Below, in pieces: positions 19,101 to 29,386 of a stretch of DNA of 64,000 bases. Location: positions 6,745,192-6,809,191 of the forward strand of contig JAKJHU010000023.1 of NCBI GenBank assembly GCA_022316685.1, written 5' to 3'. How positions within the stretch are numbered: the stretch's first letter is position 1; every line of letters begins with the position of its first letter. The DNA is from Progne subis subis (lineage: Eukaryota > Chordata > Aves > Passeriformes > Hirundinidae). The notes below the pieces were generated by a model, which ran no database searches, was not told the DNA's origin, and was given only the letters and a program-made list of their open reading frames with translations. A program made the position numbers and the translations under genes.

Positions 19101-21825
19101 GAGTATCATCCACAAGAAAAAGGAGAGAAATTAAAGGGAAATATGATGGAACAACTTTATGACTAATATCAGATCTTCATGGTCACTCTTTCCAGCTCTG
19201 ACTCGTGCATAAAAACAGCAAAAGGGACCTTTGTCATTCAGCTGGAACTAGGGGGGGGGAAAAAAAAAGAGAGAAACAAGAGCTCCAAAACCAGAAGGAA
19301 AAAAAAAAGAAAAAAATATAGCAATAAGGGAGAAATATAAAAGCACAAAGATCAAACCACACAAATGAAGGAGAGGGTTCTGCATTTTCAATCCCAGTAC
19401 AATTTCAAAACCTAATTTTAAGACTAGCAAGACCTACACTACACTGTAACTGAGAGGCATTGCTTATTTCTTCCAGAAGTTCTGACCTTCATAATCAAAA
19501 CTTCACATGGTCTCTACGAAATAAAAGTTTTAAGTTGTATCTGCACAGATCCTACCATAATGTCCTAAGGAATAATTGCTAAGGACGTTTCAATTAGACC
19601 CACAGAATCAGACAGCACTGACTGGTGACAGCACTGCAAAATGTACACATCTCACCCATACCAAAAATTGCTGGAACAAATCAGACATGAGACAGCATAT
19701 ATAAAATACAAATATCTAGGGACTTTTTTTTGTTTTCAAAATCAGTGTTTCTGATGCTTTATTCTTCCTTTTATTTTTTTTTTTTCCTATCCTCAGTATT
19801 ACCACCTTCTTTTTAAATAATTGTCTTAGTATCTCACAGAAGTGGGAAATGGGATCAGCTAATTACACTTGAACTTTTATTGCTCTTTGTTTTCTTTGCA
19901 CTCACATCGAATAAATCTCAACTCAAAACATGAAGAGCTGAGATAAAGACAACCTGCCAACTTACCCTACTGCTCCCATGCCCCACAGATAAAAAAATGT
20001 TTGTGCAGTTCTCCAGAACTGTAACTGTGGGGTAAATATTTTGCAGAAAACATTTCTATTTTTGCATCTATATGATCTGATGTGGTTTACAAGTCCAAGT
20101 TGGCAGTCTGTCAAATTACCTATTGCAATTACTTGTCAAACACTTCTCTCAGAATACTTGCAGGCTATAATCTTAAAAATTTCCATCATTATAACCACCA
20201 CTACAACTATTATTATTATTCATGGTTTTACCATGTATTACAGGCAGCTGATGCGCTGCACTCTTCTTGGCAGTCTTAAGTTCCTGACAACTCCACAACT
20301 TTACTTCAGAATAAAATTATGCTAGTTCATAAAATGAAATATATACATAGAAATATTTAATGGATACACAAAGGGAGAAATGCAGAAATATATGCATTAA
20401 ATCCCAGAGTACCCAAGAGATGGCATGGACTCCTTTCATTGTATTTTCTTGTTCAGCAGAATGCCTTAGTTGCCTATGAATATGTAGTCATCCTAATTTA
20501 TTTTTCCTAAAAGGCAAGACAAATTCCTAGATAGAACTGATATAGAAGCAGACTACATGATTTTCAGGAAAAAACATAAATGTCACAACTGCCAGGTAAC
20601 ATATTAACCCCAAAATGTCCTTTGTAAATTCATATGATAGTAGCATTGCCTAAAAAAGCAGGCTGTGTGATCAATTCAACTGGACTAACTCATGAAGAGC
20701 AAGAGCTTGCCGTGAAATCATTAATTCTCTGGGTAGCTTTTATGATGCTTCTGGTGGAGCTTCTTCACTTATTTCTTCCTTTATTATTCTCTGTAGTTCA
20801 ACTGAATTTACAGGAAGCCAATATATATGTGTACATTTGTGAACATTGCACTGTTTTTTCCAATATGCCGCAGATAAAAATGTAGGTAATTGTGTTAGGA
20901 ACACCATTTTAAGAATGGTAGTAAAATTACCTGGAAAATACATGAGAAATCCCACTCATCTTCCATGTCTAGTTTTAAGATGGCACCAGCTATATTTTAC
21001 ATACTGCTTAGAAACACGTCTGATAGAATTGTTGTCACCATTGTTTTTCAAGTCATGCAAAATATTCTAAGCTATGCAACTCCAGTTTTCTATTTATAAC
21101 AAAAATAATGAATTGCATGATTGCTTAAAAGAGGGTTCAGATTCTCATGAACTGCCAAACCTTTGGCATAAAAACTCTCTTGAGCAATGTACCCATTGGC
21201 TGGAATTAAGCCAAACCATCCTTTAAATCGCTTTGCTTCTCAAATTGATTAAAACTGTAACTGAATACTTTAATATCAAGTGTGTAAGTCAAATGGATGA
21301 TCTGTCGGTTTTGCTACTTAGCAACAATAAAAAATAATTAACTTGAGAATGCCCAGATCATAACTTCCAGCCCCTTCAGTCTCAGAACTGCAAAGTATGT
21401 TGTTCTGGTTCCAAGGCGCCTGTTCAAGTGTCACTAGGTCTGTCAATATGCCATTGGCTCTTGAAGGGCTCATTTGGTTTGAATTTGCCCAATTCAGCTA
21501 TAGCAAGAGAGCCACAAGACAGGTTTGCTGGAGTCATCACTGATGGTTCACACAGAAGTTCTCGACAATAATGATGACAAAGTCTAAAGCTTGTCCAACA
21601 CACATAGGTGGCAAAAGTTTTATAACATTTAGTGTACTTTTATTCATTATCATCCTTTATCACTTTTCGTGGACAAAGACACTGGTACATAGTTTCCAAA
21701 CAGGTACAAGAATAAGACAGGTTGAGTTCATTTAGCCTTTCACTAATTAGAAAATACAAGGAATATATATCTAATACAGCTGATGTCAGTAATAAACAAC
21801 AACAGCTTTGAAACAGTACACTTGA

Positions 21826-22437
21826 ATGATATCCCAGAATGGTTTGGGCTGGAAGGGACTCTAAAGATGATCTAGCTCCTATACCACTGCCATGAGCAGG
21901 GATAGCACCCACTAGACCAGGTTGGTAAGAGCCCCATTCAGCCTGGACTTGAACACTGCCAGGGATGGGCCATCCATAACTCCTCTGGACAAACTGTGCC
22001 AGTGCCTCACTACCCTCACACTAAAGAATTTCTTAATATCTAATCTAAAACTGACTTCTTTCAGTTAAAGCCATTCCCCCTTATCCTATCACTACATGGC
22101 CTTGTGAAAAGTCCCTCTCCAGCTCTTTTGTAGCCCCCTTCAGGCACTGCAAGGTGCTATAAGGTCCCCCTGGAGCATTCTCTTCTCCAGGCTGAAGAAC
22201 CCCAACTCACTTGGCCTGTCTTCATAGTAGAGGCACTCCAGCCCTCTGATCCATCTTTGTGATGTCCTCTGGAGTCATTCCAACAGACCCAAACCCTTCT
22301 TACATGGAGGACCCAGAGCTGGATGCAACACTGCAGGTGGGGTCTCACAAAAACAGAGGGGGGGAATCACCTCCCTCACCTTGCCTTTGAAGCAGCCCTG
22401 GATATGGTTGGCTGTGGCAAAATGCTGTGTTCTGCAG
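21826..22437 (-). mobile_element. CR1 LINE 3' fragment
   Basis: Read on the plus strand, this is the reverse complement of a CR1 3' untranslated region. It runs from GAATGGTTTGGGCTGGAAGG near the left end, through CTCTTCTCCAGGCTGAAGAA, to GGGGTCTCACAAAAACAG near the right end. The CR1 3' end is therefore at the left and the copy is 5'-truncated at the right, the usual state for this avian LINE. Scattered substitutions show that it is old. It carries no intact reading frame. Confidence 0.92.
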
Positions 22438-25419
22438 AGCATGATGATTAGAAAACTGATGGATATTATGGAACCCTGCTTGGACTGTGATTTACAGGTA
22501 TGTCTGGGTAATTACTGGAATAATACAATACAAACTGGCAGATATACAGCTCCGTTCAACCCCCTCCTCCAACCCCCCCAAGGACTAGGAACAAAAAAAC
22601 TTCAATTCCCCAAAAGCTACAGAAGCTGGTAAGCGGGTAACATTCTCCTCTGGCAACATGCTAAGAAATTAGAGCGTGACACAGTCAGCAGTTTCCTGAT
22701 GTGCTTTAACACATATTTTAAGAGGTCTAGCAGGTCATTGGATACAAAAGGTACGGGCCTTGGGAAAACTGAAAATTACCGATGTTTGGAACAGTGAGGG
22801 GGGAAAGGAAATACCTTTTTTCTGTCTCTTACCTAAACAAAATGCAAAAGCAAGCTCCTCTAAGCTATACAACACCCAGTGCTTGCACAGGTAACCCTTG
22901 GCTGCTGCCACACAAAATTAATTTTTAAAATTACACATACACTGTTAAAATCTACACTGTATTTCTAAATAACCATCCCAAAATATGCTATTTCCACGAC
23001 TTTCTTTCCACTGCGCTGCTCAAAAGGTCTCCCATTATGGCTGTTTCAACTGCGACAGTCCCAGGGAGCTCTATCCTCAACTCTCCGCTTTTCTGCAACC
23101 TCCTCCTTACTGCTCAACAGCCTCCTAAAATCATGCTGCTTTAATTATCATCTCTGTACGGATGAGTCACAGATCTCTCAGCCCTTCTGTTCACATTCGC
23201 AGTTCAGAATCTCCTTCTGGGTATTTGCCACCAGCCCTAACACAGGATGCTGAAGAGCTGAAATCACGTTTCTTCCCAATGCTCCCTATTCCCCCTTTCT
23301 TTCCCTATCTCTGTCAACAGCTCCACCACCTTATGTCCCACAAGCTCACAACCTGGGTGCCATTTTCAACTCCTCTTCGCTTCCCACACAAATCCTGTTG
23401 CTTTTATTCCCACTGCCGTTCAGAAATATTTGCATTCCTTCTCACTTATGCTACAGTTATTCAATTCTTGCAGCTTCTTGCCACTGGGTCTATAGCATCC
23501 TCCTTCTATTATAATTAATTCCCTTCCCCTCCACACTGAAGCCAGAACTCACTTGAACCTGCAGAACCCACTCAGCCCTCCCTCATTGGAAACATGCATA
23601 AGAACTGAGAGAGATGGGAGAAAGCAAAATGGTGAGCAGGCATCATAGTAAGAGGAGAAGGAAAAAAATCTCTATTGGGAAAATACAGTGCAAGCTACTA
23701 AAGAAATGCTATAAAAAAGGACATTTCTTATGCAACCTACACACATGCTTTTAAGAAGTCTAGAGCCTTTCCCTGAAAATGCAATAAACTTGCAGTACTC
23801 CAAGTTCGTAACCCTTGTGTACAAACTAATAGCAATTACCCAGCTTACTGAGTACAAAGAATTGCTTTAATTTTATTTAAACAATCTGTGTGGAGTGGCA
23901 CCTATCACCATAGTAACAGAATACTTAATGTAGAAATTTAATACAACTTACATAAATCACCCACAGACTAAGCAACTACTGGGAAAAATTGCTTGCTGGA
24001 TTAAGAGAGATGCAATGGGTACACTAAGCTCTTTCATTCTATCTTTCCGAAGTAATTTTCCATTTCCAATTATTTCTCCCCTCTGTAAAAGACATCATGT
24101 TGCTTTCCTTAGGGATCTGGTCACTTACTAATTCTTACTTTGCCTGTAGAGAGTTACACCTCTTCCTTGTTTCTAAAATGAGCCAGTACACCATTCGGTC
24201 AGAAACCACAGCCAGTATTTCACCACCAACTAAAATCACTGATACTTGCTCATATATCCTGCAGAATCCAAGTGCTTACATGGTCTGTGTCAGATTTCAG
24301 CTGCTCAGATGATTTCTCTACTTGGTGACATTCTCAGCAGGTAAAAAAAATCCACTGAAACTATCAACAGATGAGAGATTGGAACCAATAAAAAAATTGT
24401 CCATCCAAAGGAAAAAAAAAAAAAAAGTCAAAATACTTCCTACACCTCTAAATAAGCCTCATGCATTCAAAACTATTTTATTATTGGCATGAAAAATAGA
24501 GCTAGTAGCACAATGTATTGTGCAGTTCTTAAGTTTTCAATGTCACTTCCAAGACAATTTATAGGTAAATAACTTCTTAATTTTTCAGCTCTGCTTTTCC
24601 TCTACTACTATCATGGTAAATAATTCTGGTTTTTAAAATATAACTGCAGCAAAATATTTCATGTTTTATATTTGTCTAAGTGGTTATTTTGCAGACAGAA
24701 AAAAATTAAATTAATTGAACTGAAAAAAAGTAATATTTAGACAGATGGCATTCCAGGCTCAGCTACAGCTTTAGTGTTTCATACTGGATCATCTGAAATG
24801 CATGTATTTGTAATAGATTTAAGTAAACAAGCACACACACATTCCTGAAATAAAGACAGACACTACACTTATTTATGCTTAAGGCTCTTAGTAGCTCCTG
24901 GTTAATAAGAAATATGGCTTCTGTAACTCACTGTACTGAACTGGAATCTTGCTTCAGTGTACCTGGTTACAGAGACTGCCCTGCCTCTGGGAAGGGAGAT
25001 CAGCTTCTAAAGTGAAAGAAATGCAGAGTCTCAGGCTTCACATCTACTGATATGACCAACACAATACATCACCATTAAGCATGAAATTTATCAATATAAA
25101 GAATTACACAGTCAGTGTGACACATCCTCTGTGTGCCTCTATCCAGATGGAGACTGTGATGTCACTCTGTGCATGGACACAGTGCCCACAGTGGTCTAAT
25201 AAAAAAAGCTAAAGCTTCGATTTAAAGGAAACATGAGATACAAAACCGTATTTTCTTTCCTGTCTACACTTTATCTCAGTTTTCACCAAGTTTCTGCTAC
25301 TCTCTGTACGTGGTTCGATGATGGGTTCCATAGGCCCTGACTCCTTCACTGTCACCTTGACTCACTCAAGCTCCATTTGTTGGAAAAGTTTAACAGCTGC
25401 ATTGGTTTACCACCATATG

Positions 25420-25424
25420 CCCTG
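25420..25424. repeat. Left target-site duplication of the ERV
   Basis: CCCTG immediately outside the left LTR; the same pentamer lies outside the right LTR. Confidence 0.9.
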
Positions 25425-26078
25425 TGTGGTGGTTTCAGGCAGATTTTGGGAGAAATCCTCCTAAGGGGCCCCCCTCTCTCCTCCCCCAACCGGTTCAGGA
25501 AAAACTTCCTCAGAGAGAAGTGGAAAAAACCTGTTTATTACACAGGCAAAGCACTCCTAGCACAATACCCGATGACAAGAGCTTCGTGCCGCTTACGGAG
25601 GGATAACAAACTTAAAGAAAGTCTCTCTTCTTGAAGATTGTCAGTGTGCTCTACCACTCTCTCTCCGCTGACGTTGGAAAAAAAAAATGTGCAGGGCTGG
25701 TCCTGGTGGTCTCGGTGGGGTGGGTCCCCTGTGGAGGCCCCTCGGTGCTTCCCCAGGTCCTCAGTCCGGAGAGGTTGGAACAGTTCCGAGGAGAGGGCAA
25801 AAAAAAAGAAAAAAAGGAAAGAAAAAAAAGAAAAAAAAGAAGAAAGCAAAAAAAGCAAAAAAAGCTTCAGCTATTCTACAGCATCTAACACTATGCTAGC
25901 ACTAAACTAAACTAACTGCCTGAGAAAAACAACAGAGCTTCTTCAGTCTCGCCGAGTTCCAGCTCCCCCGCTTCAAGGTCACTTGGATGAGCAGAGTTTT
26001 CTTGGGGAAAAACAAACCGCGCTTGCCCTCCCCCCTGCACCCAACAGACGATTGGGGATACACAGTCACCCCAGGACA
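25425..26078 (-). repeat. ERV 3' LTR (654 bp)
   Basis: The plus-strand copy starts TGTGGTGG and ends CCAGGACA, so in viral sense it runs TGTCCTGG...CCACCACA with TG/CA ends. It carries an AATAAA in viral sense at 25539-25534, and an approximately 70-nt near-pure pyrimidine tract in viral sense at about 25868-25799. It matches the other LTR except for four transitions and two compensating homopolymer length changes within the A/G tract. Confidence 0.95.
25799..25868 (+). repeat. A/G homopurine tract in the 3' LTR
   Basis: About 70 bases of A and G with only two C, built of A7-A9 blocks separated by G. In viral sense it is a T/C tract inside U3. The 5' LTR carries the same tract at about 29102-29168, with two blocks differing by one A. 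Confidence 0.85.
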
Positions 26079-26100
26079 TCTTCCACCCCTTATCCCCATA
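26079..26100 (-). other. ERV polypurine tract
   Basis: In viral sense the bases abutting the 3' LTR are purine-rich (GGGGATAAGGGGTGGAAGA, interrupted by two T), as expected for the plus-strand primer. Confidence 0.65.
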
Positions 26101-26261
26101 TCGTTGACTTACAGACAGAACCAATGTATATTCTACATAAAACTTCCATCTATTCTCTCCATAAAAAAAAACAATACAAGCAATACTTGTCATGCTCCTG
26201 TCATGTTCTACACTGAGGCACTGAATTTAGGCCTTAGGCTGCAGGGCAGCAGGATTCCTCT

Positions 26262-26326
26262 CTCACTTACTCATACCTTCAACACTTGCTCATACCTTCA
26301 ACACTTAACACATACCCTCTCACTTA
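26262..26326. repeat. 19-bp tandem repeat in the ERV 3' non-coding region
   Basis: CTCATACCTTCAACACTTG at 26270-26288 is followed by the same unit with one change (26289-26307), and flanked by partial copies. It lies between the end of integrase and the 3' LTR, where env would normally be. Confidence 0.8.
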
Positions 26327-26413
26327 CACATTTCCTTCTATTTCATTCTGCATGGTTTAATGTACAGACAATGGCAATAGCATTCAGCAAACAGTGATGT
26401 TTACAAATTATTC

Positions 26414-27650
26414 TCACTCAACAATCAGATCTCCCTGAGGTACACATCGAGTTGTTCCATCTTTCTGCATTATCCACCATGTGCAACCTGGTCCCTGAGC
26501 AAAGACAACCCCACGAATGGGTTTGTCTGTACTTGAGGCAGACTTGATCTACACTGTCTTCCCTAACAGACCTCTGACATGCACCACTGGGACTTTATCT
26601 CTATCTGTTGTATGCAGAGGCTCAGCTTGGGCGGGTCCTGCTTGGTTGGTGGAGCTTCGGATGTTGACTAATTAGGTGGCCTTTGCTAAGTGCTGCTCTC
26701 AATTCTTGAACGATCTCCCCCTTAATGCTTTCAATTGGGTTTTTAATAATGCATTGTGCTTTTCTACTTTGCTTGCAGCAGGTGCATGGTAGGGAATATG
26801 GTACACTCACTCAATGCTATGTTCCTTAGCTCAGGTGTTAATAAGGCTGTTCTTGAAATGAGTCCCGTTGTCTGACTCAATTTTCTTAGGGGTACTATGT
26901 CTTCACAGGACTTGCTTCTTTAGGCTCAGGATGGTGTTTCGGGCAGTAGCGTGAGGCACAGGGTAGGTCTCTAGCCACCCCGTGGTGGCTTCTACTATTG
27001 TGAGCACGTAGCGCTTGCCTTGGCGGGTTTGGGGAAGGGTGATGTAGTCAATCTGCCAGGCTTCCCCGTACTTATACTTGGACCATCGCCCCCCATACCA
27101 TAGCAGGCTTCACTCGCTTGGCCTGTTTGATGGCAGCACACGTCTTACAGTCATGGATAACCTGAGAAATACTGTCCATGGTTAGATCCACCCCTCGGTC
27201 TCGTGCCCACTTATAGGTGGCATCTCTGCCTTGGTGATCTGAGGCATCATGGGCCTATTGAGCTAGGAACAACTCTCCTTTGTGTTCCCAATCTAAGTCT
27301 ATCTTTGACACTTCTATTTTTGCTGCCCGATCTACTTGCTCGTTGTTTCGATGCTCTTCATTAGCTCTACTCTTGGGGATGTGGGCATCTACGTGGCGGA
27401 CTTTCACAGGTAGTCTCCCTACCCTGGTAGCAATGTCTTTCTACTCCTCAGCAGCCCAAATTGGTTTCCCTCCATGCTGCTAATTAGCCTCTTTCCACCT
27501 CTTCAGCCATCCCTACAGAGCATTGGCTACTATCCATGAATTAGTATAGAGGTAGAGCCTCGGCCACCCCTCTCTTTCAGCAATATCTAAGGCCAATTGA
27601 ACAGCCTTGAGTTCTGCAAGTTGACTTGATCTACTTTCTCTTTCAGTGGC
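26414..27650 (-). pseudogene. ERV pol remnant: RNase H and integrase, disrupted
   Basis: The frame opens in RNase H, with the catalytic Glu in SQLAELKAVQLAL, an Asn where the second acid should be (YTNSW), then HVDAH and QVDRAAK. Integrase follows with an intact zinc motif (H-x4-H, 28 residues, C-x2-C ending HDCKTC). Its core has all three acids: Asp in WQIDYI (27049-27047), Asp in ESDNG (26872-26870) and Glu in SKVEKHN (26764-26762), spaced D-58-D-35-E. A C-terminal stretch ends IVE before the TGA at 26416-26414. Reverse transcriptase and protease are absent. There is a one-base frameshift in a C run near 27090. Ten in-frame stops interrupt it: 27515, 27482, 27443, 27257, 26905, 26833, 26809, 26701, 26674 and 26551 (first base of each on the minus strand). 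It cannot encode a working enzyme. Confidence 0.9.
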
Positions 27651-28643
27651 CTCGAAGGTCCTTCAGGGAAAAGGAGTCAATATTGGCTTCTGATCCTGTG
27701 CTGGAAGATTTGGCTTCTGATTTTGGTGAAGGTCCTTCTCTTGGGTCATCATCGTCCACTGGTCGATCGGTTTTATGTGTGTGCTTCTTTGCTGGAGCAA
27801 CTGCTAGGGGCTTAGACTTACTGTCTGGTTTAGCTGCTGGATTCATAACTGGGGTGTTGGCGGCAGCCTGAGTGACTGGGGTAGCTGTTGATTTGTATCC
27901 CTTCCCCCCTGCCTCTGTCTGCTGCCCTACAGTCTCTAGCAATGGCGATAAGCATATGCCAGGGCTCAGCTTACTGCAGCGACCTTCTCCCCCTTAGAGC
28001 CATCATGGTACTTCTCTTTCAGGTATTTCCCCAGCTCCACTGGATTCTGAATTTGTTCCCGTGGAAAATCCTAGACTACAGGGTCAGAGAATTCCTTGAG
28101 GAGTTGGCCCATATCCTTCCATTCTCCACACCACTCAGGATTTCCTCTGCCTGGGTTGGGAGTTTCATCAGCCCCTCTAGAAATCTCAGCCCATATTTTA
28201 GAGAAGCTGCAGACTGTATAGAGGAGGCTTACTAGATGACATACCAGAAAGATGGTCTCTTTAACACTCAGGGGAAACTCAACATTCTCCAGCAATGATT
28301 TAACCGATTTAGAGGAGAAGGAAACAAAAGACTGCAACGCTTCATCCTCTGCTCCTCCTCCCACAAACAGGGTGAATAACCATAACCATGACCCATACAT
28401 AGAAGGAATAGACCTCAGCACCTTTATAAACTTCCTACAAATTATTATCATTAAGCCAAGGCTAATAGCTACTCTAATCCGCGTCCCTCTACTGTAAAAA
28501 CTGTGTATTAATGACAATATTGGGGCTATCTCTGGATATGCAAATAAACCTAAGGACCACAAAGGTATTAAGACCTCAAAGAAGCCTAAGGATCTAAAAC
28601 ACATCAAGGCCCCCACCCCAAGAGACATGAGTTCAAACAGCAT
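27643..28643 (-). pseudogene. ERV gag remnant (N-terminal part), disrupted
   Basis: A 190-codon open stretch (28643-28071) ends at a TAG, resumes in the same frame, meets a TGA at 27968-27966, then shifts by one base near 27935 into a Pro/Ser/Lys-rich segment. That segment contains an acidic DDDD patch and ends with SFSLKDLRG close to 27650. This order (matrix-like part, charged linker, start of capsid) fits an N-terminal Gag fragment. The first 190 residues hold several hydrophobic stretches, roughly residues 8-45, 57-75, 85-98 and 128-150, which is odd for a matrix domain. The sequence after the capsid start is deleted and joins RNase H directly. Both in-frame stops could arise from TGG by G-to-A change. 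The start codon is the first Met of the open stretch and is not certain. Confidence 0.75.
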
Positions 28644-28702
28644 ATTTACTGACCGCTAAATACTAATCAGTTCAGGGTTTTTCCACTCTCTCGTGGGTTC
28701 GA

Positions 28703-28720
28703 GCCACACGTTGGGCGCCA
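28703..28720 (-). other. ERV primer-binding site, tRNA-Lys (Lys1,2) type
   Basis: In viral sense the 18 bases read TGGCGCCCAACGTGTGGC, one base off the standard tRNA-Lys1,2 complement as I know it. The similarity continues into CTCGAACCCACG. The position, 7 nt inside the 5' LTR, is right for minus-strand priming and fixes the element's orientation. Confidence 0.9.
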
Positions 28721-28727
28721 AGAAGTT

Positions 28728-29381
28728 TGTGGTGGTTTCAGGCAGATTTTGGGAGAAATCCTCCCAAGGGGCCCCCCTCTCCCCTCCCCCAACCGGTTCA
28801 GGAAAAACTTCCTCAGAGAGAAGTGGAAAAAACCTGTTTATTACACAGGCAAAGCACTCCTAGCACAATACCCGATGACAAGAGCTTCGTGCCGCTTACG
28901 GAGGGATAACAAACTTAAAGAAAGTCTCTCTTCTTGAAGATTGTCAGTGTGCTCTACCACTCTCTCTCCGCTGACGTTGGAAAAAAAAAATGTGCAGGGC
29001 TGGTCCTGGTGGTCTCGGTGGGGTGGGTCCCCTGTGGAGGCCCCTCGGTGCTTCCCCAGGTCCTCAGTCCGGAGAGGTTGGAACAGTTCCGAGGAGAGGG
29101 CAAAAAAAAAAGAAAAAAAGGAAAGAAAAAAAAGAAAAAAAGAAGAAAGCAAAAAAAGCAAAAAAAGCTTCAGCTATTCTACGGCATCTAACACTATGCT
29201 AGCACTAAACTAAACTAACTGCCTGAGAAAAACAACAGAGCTTCTTCAGTCTCGCTGAGTTCCAGCTCCCCCGCTTCAAGGTCACTTGGATGAGCAGAGT
29301 TTTCTTGGGGAAAAACAAACCGCGCTTGCCCTCCCCCCTGCACCCAACAGACGATTGGGGATACACAGTCACCCCAGGACA
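28728..29381 (-). repeat. ERV 5' LTR (654 bp)
   Basis: Same ends and length as the copy at 25425-26078. The polyadenylation signal in viral sense is at 28842-28837 and the pyrimidine tract at about 29168-29102. Seven bases (28721-28727) separate it from the primer-binding site. Confidence 0.95.
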
Positions 29382-29386
29382 CCCTG
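29382..29386. repeat. Right target-site duplication of the ERV
   Basis: CCCTG immediately outside the right LTR, identical to 25420-25424. Confidence 0.9.

Larger units (their letters stand above)
25425..29381 (-). mobile_element. Deleted endogenous retrovirus with two near-identical LTRs
   Basis: A 3957-bp provirus whose coding strand is minus, the same strand as CNKSR2. Order in viral sense: 5' LTR (29381-28728), tRNA-Lys primer-binding site (28720-28703), partial gag (28643 to about 27645), RNase H plus integrase (about 27645-26414), a non-coding tail, a purine-rich tract (26100-26079), and the 3' LTR (26078-25425). Both LTRs are 654 bp and I count only four substitutions and two 1-bp homopolymer length changes between them. 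Flanking CCCTG pentamers form a perfect target-site duplication. Most of gag, protease, reverse transcriptase and env are missing. Class is uncertain: the primer site fits beta-like or spuma-like viruses, while the 5-bp duplication is not the usual class II length. Confidence 0.95.

Noticed and set aside
28252..28497. Plus-strand 81-codon open frame and similar plus-strand frames within the ERV.
   Set aside because: They are shadows of the minus-strand gag and pol remnants.
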